Shown here one piece after another: positions 61,890 through 64,000 of a DNA stretch of 64,000 nt. The stretch covers positions 3,112,501-3,176,500 of the forward strand of contig NC_008700.1 of NCBI RefSeq assembly GCF_000015245.1, given 5' to 3'. The position numbers and the translations under genes were made by a program. Within the stretch, counting starts at the first letter, position 1. Every line of letters starts with the position of its first letter. The notes below the pieces were generated by a model that saw nothing but the letters and a program-made list of their open reading frames with translations, was not told the origin of the DNA and searched no databases. The stretch comes from Shewanella amazonensis SB2B. Lineage in GTDB: Bacteria; Pseudomonadota; Gammaproteobacteria; Enterobacterales; Shewanellaceae.

Positions 61890-61901
61890 AATTTGCACTT
61901 T
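61890..61901 (-). promoter_or_regulatory. AAAGTGCAAATT site shared with the puuR upstream region
   Basis: On the minus strand AAAGTGCAAATT is identical over 12 bases to 58511-58522. It lies in the 387-bp puuC-bauA gap, which otherwise shows the two operator-like sites at 61910 and 61933 and no gene. Confidence 0.4.
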
Positions 61902-61909
61902 TTTGCCAC

Positions 61910-61922
61910 AAATAAATGCACA
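61910..61922 (+). promoter_or_regulatory. AAATAAATGCACA site in the puuC-bauA gap
   Basis: Nearly identical to the element before the puuB paralogue (58672-58685) and similar to the E. coli PuuR target sequence. Confidence 0.4.
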
Positions 61923-61932
61923 AAGGTATTCC

Positions 61933-61945
61933 ATGTTCATTATTT
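61933..61945 (-). promoter_or_regulatory. PuuR-operator-like core between puuC and bauA
   Basis: On the minus strand AAATAATGAACAT is identical over 13 bases to the sequence upstream of puuB at 49531-49543. Its position in the middle of a divergent promoter region suits control of both puuC and bauA. Confidence 0.6.
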
Positions 61946-62015
61946 CTGACATAGCATAGCGAATATTAACCACCTTAAAAACTCAAACAACCGATAGGAT
62001 CAAGGTAAATAATGT

Positions 62016-63356
62016 ATGGTCGACTTCAACGCAACTACAGGACAAGACACACCGTCCCTTGAGCACTACTGGATGCCGTTCACCGCGAACCGCCAGTTCA
62101 AAGCCAGCCCACGATTGCTGGCCAGCGCAGAGGGTATGTTTTACAAAGATGTTGATGGCAATCCGGTACTCGATTCCACCGCAGGCCTTTGGTGTTGTAA
62201 CGCCGGCCACGGCAGAAAGAAAATCAGTGAAGCCGTCAGCCACCAAATTCGGGAACTGGATTACGCCCCATCATTTCAAATGGGTCATCCACTGGCATTC
62301 GAACTGGCCAGTCGCCTTGCCGACATAGCACCGGCGGGACTGAATCGCATCTTCTTTACCAACTCAGGCAGTGAATCTGTCGACACGGCGCTGAAAATGG
62401 CGTTGGCCTACCACAGGGCTAATGGTCAACCTACCCGAACCCGCTTTATTGGCCGTGAACTTGGCTATCACGGTGTCGGTTTCGGTGGCATCTCCGTGGG
62501 CGGCATCGGTAACAACCGCCGCACTTTCAGCCAGCAACTGCTGCAGGGCGTCGACCACCTGCCCCACACGCTGGATATCGCCAACAACGCCTTTTCCCGC
62601 GGATTTCCCGCCCATGGCCTCGAAAAAGCCGAAGTGCTGGAGCAGCTCATTACCCTCCACGGCGCTGAAAACATTGCCGCCGTTATCGTTGAGCCCATGT
62701 CCGGCTCCGCTGGCGTGATATTGCCGCCTCAGGGTTACCTAAAACGTCTGCGCGACATTACCAAGAAACATGGCATCCTGCTGATTTTTGATGAAGTCAT
62801 CACAGGTTTTGGCCGTGTTGGTGACGCTTTTGCCAGTCAGCGCTGGGGCGTTGTGCCCGATTTGATGACCACCGCCAAGGCGCTGAACAACGGTGCCATT
62901 CCCATGGGCGCAGTGTTTGTGAGCCAGGATGTACACGATGCCTGCATGACTGGCCCGGAAGAACTGATTGAATTTTTCCACGGCTACACCTATTCCGGTC
63001 ATCCGGTGGCTGCAGCCGCGGCATTGGCCACCCTGGATATTTACCAGGAAGAAAAACTGTTTGAGCGTACCAAAGAGCTTGAAGGCTACTGGGAAGATGC
63101 AGTGCACAGTCTAAGAGACCTGCCGAATGTGATTGATATCCGCAACACAGGTTTGGTCGCCGGGGTGCAACTGTCCCCCAATGATGAAGGCCCGGGACGC
63201 CGGGGTTACAAGGTGTTCGAGCGCTGCTTCAGAAACGGCACCCTGGTGCGGGTGACAGGCGACATCATCGCCATGTCTCCACCACTCATCGTGGAAAAGC
63301 AGCACATCGACCAGATAGTTAACACCCTCGGCGATGCCATTCGCGCCGTTGGATGA
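62016..63356 (+). CDS. bauA: omega-amino acid--pyruvate aminotransferase (beta-alanine--pyruvate type)
   Basis: The 446-residue class III aminotransferase resembles BauA/AptA of Pseudomonas, which converts beta-alanine and pyruvate to malonate semialdehyde and alanine. Features are HYWMPFTANRQFKASPRLL at the start, LWCCNAGHGRKKI, FFTNSGSESVDTALKMA, IFDEVITGFGRVGDAF and the PLP lysine in MTTAKALNNGAIPMGAVF. The position directly upstream of mmsA (41-bp gap) matches the bau/apt-mmsA pair for beta-alanine use. The start ATG is in the frame MVDFNATTGQ; another ATG four bases earlier is out of frame. Confidence 0.87.
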   Translation: MVDFNATTGQDTPSLEHYWMPFTANRQFKASPRLLASAEGMFYKDVDGNPVLDSTAGLWCCNAGHGRKKISEAVSHQIRELDYAPSFQMGHPLAFELASRLADIAPAGLNRIFFTNSGSESVDTALKMALAYHRANGQPTRTRFIGRELGYHGVGFGGISVGGIGNNRRTFSQQLLQGVDHLPHTLDIANNAFSRGFPAHGLEKAEVLEQLITLHGAENIAAVIVEPMSGSAGVILPPQGYLKRLRDITKKHGILLIFDEVITGFGRVGDAFASQRWGVVPDLMTTAKALNNGAIPMGAVFVSQDVHDACMTGPEELIEFFHGYTYSGHPVAAAAALATLDIYQEEKLFERTKELEGYWEDAVHSLRDLPNVIDIRNTGLVAGVQLSPNDEGPGRRGYKVFERCFRNGTLVRVTGDIIAMSPPLIVEKQHIDQIVNTLGDAIRAVG

Positions 63357-63397
63357 CCCTTTGTCAGCACAGAATTAACAGGTAGCCAAAGATATCC

Positions 63398-64000
63398 ATG
63401 CAAAGCATTACTCATTTTGTAAATGGCCAGCACACGGCCCCCAGTGCCCGCACCCAGACTGTTTTTGAACCCGCAACAGGTGAGGCCCGTGCCCAGGTGT
63501 CGCTGGCAAGCACACAGGAAGTCGGCGAAGCCATCGCCGTAGCCAAAGCCGCATTTGAGAGCTGGTCTCAGATGACGCCCCTAAACCGCGCCCGTATTCT
63601 TTTTAAATTCAAAGCGCTGGTAGAAGCCAATATGGACGAACTGGCACAGCTTATTACCCGCGAGCACGGAAAGGTGCTGGACGATGCCAAGGGCGAACTT
63701 ATCCGTGGTCTCGAGGTGGTGGAATTTGCCTGCGGTATCCCTCATCTGCTTAAGGGAGAGCACACAGCGCAGGTTGGCACAGGTGTGGATGCCTGGGCGG
63801 TAAATCAGCCTCTTGGCGTGGTAGCCGGTATTGCGCCTTTTAACTTCCCGGTGATGGTGCCCATGTGGATGTTCCCCATCGCCATCGCCTGCGGCAACAC
63901 CTTTATTATGAAGCCTTCGGAAAAAGACCCAAGCTCAGTGATGCGCATTGCTGAGCTGCTCAAAGAAGCCGGTTTGCCCGATGGCGTGTTCAACGTGGTC
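63398..64000 (+). CDS. mmsA: methylmalonate-semialdehyde dehydrogenase (CoA-acylating), truncated by the window edge
   Basis: The first 201 residues are present; the frame runs off the right edge. MmsA oxidises malonate or methylmalonate semialdehyde to acetyl-CoA or propionyl-CoA without needing ATP. Visible family features are the start MQSITHFVNGQHTAPSARTQTVFEPATGE, the helix VVEFACGIPHLLKGE, and the MmsA-type GIAPFNFPVMVPMWMFPIAIACGNTF followed by KPSEKDPSS. The catalytic Cys lies beyond the window. No strong ribosome site is seen, but the gene probably shares the transcript of the aminotransferase 41 bp upstream. Confidence 0.88.
   Translation, partial: MQSITHFVNGQHTAPSARTQTVFEPATGEARAQVSLASTQEVGEAIAVAKAAFESWSQMTPLNRARILFKFKALVEANMDELAQLITREHGKVLDDAKGELIRGLEVVEFACGIPHLLKGEHTAQVGTGVDAWAVNQPLGVVAGIAPFNFPVMVPMWMFPIAIACGNTFIMKPSEKDPSSVMRIAELLKEAGLPDGVFNVV

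Overview
The window looks like chromosomal DNA of a Shewanella-type marine gammaproteobacterium. The evidence is gene content and gene order: a ClpB-PgeF-RluD/BamD block, a DUF4447-like protein, many chemoreceptors and diguanylate cyclases, two large TonB receptors, and both MetE and a B12-riboswitch-controlled receptor. Species cannot be fixed from the sequence alone. Coding density is high and most transcription units end in clear intrinsic terminators. The only mobile element seen is one small IS200-like unit. No prophage or CRISPR array was seen.

Layout. The extreme left edge (17-53, minus strand) carries an rRNA-operon-type P1 promoter firing out of the window. Then come pssA, a small DUF4124 envelope gene, the IS200-like element (about 1671-2275), clpB with a textbook heat-shock promoter, pgeF-rluD, bamD, and a tRNA-Phe plus three tRNA-Leu(CAG) cluster. 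Positions 8671-13965 are a sensory block (chemoreceptor, CHASE4-like diguanylate cyclase, HBM-type chemoreceptor). Positions 14237-17289 hold an ornithine cyclodeaminase-like gene and an ECF sigma/anti-sigma/DUF4097 operon. Next are rsuA, an M13 metallopeptidase lipoprotein, a SUKH-fold gene with an HTH gene, a TonB receptor, a serine hydrolase, yehS, maeA, a TPR-GGDEF protein, a periplasmic solute-binding protein, queG and dodecin.

Positions 32816-40020 contain methionine and B12 control. metE and metR diverge across an intergenic region with a three-unit MetJ box array and MetR sites. A second MetJ box array overlaps the promoter of a BtuB-like receptor whose leader is a complete cobalamin riboswitch. 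Then follow DUF805, a MOSC-flavin-ferredoxin fusion oxidoreductase and a third chemoreceptor.

The right third (45429-64000) is a polyamine and omega-amino-acid catabolic island. A putrescine importer (PotFGHI) is encoded with PuuD, PuuA and a SpuC-like aminotransferase. PuuB, GabD and GabT form the adjacent unit. Across a short gap lie the regulator PuuR, a second PuuB-like oxidase, PuuC, and a beta-alanine aminotransferase with MmsA. Together they would take up putrescine, convert it to GABA by gamma-glutamylation and possibly by direct transamination, and feed succinate to the TCA cycle. The last two genes would send beta-alanine through malonate semialdehyde to acetyl-CoA. Sequences resembling the E. 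coli PuuR operator occur in front of several of these units.
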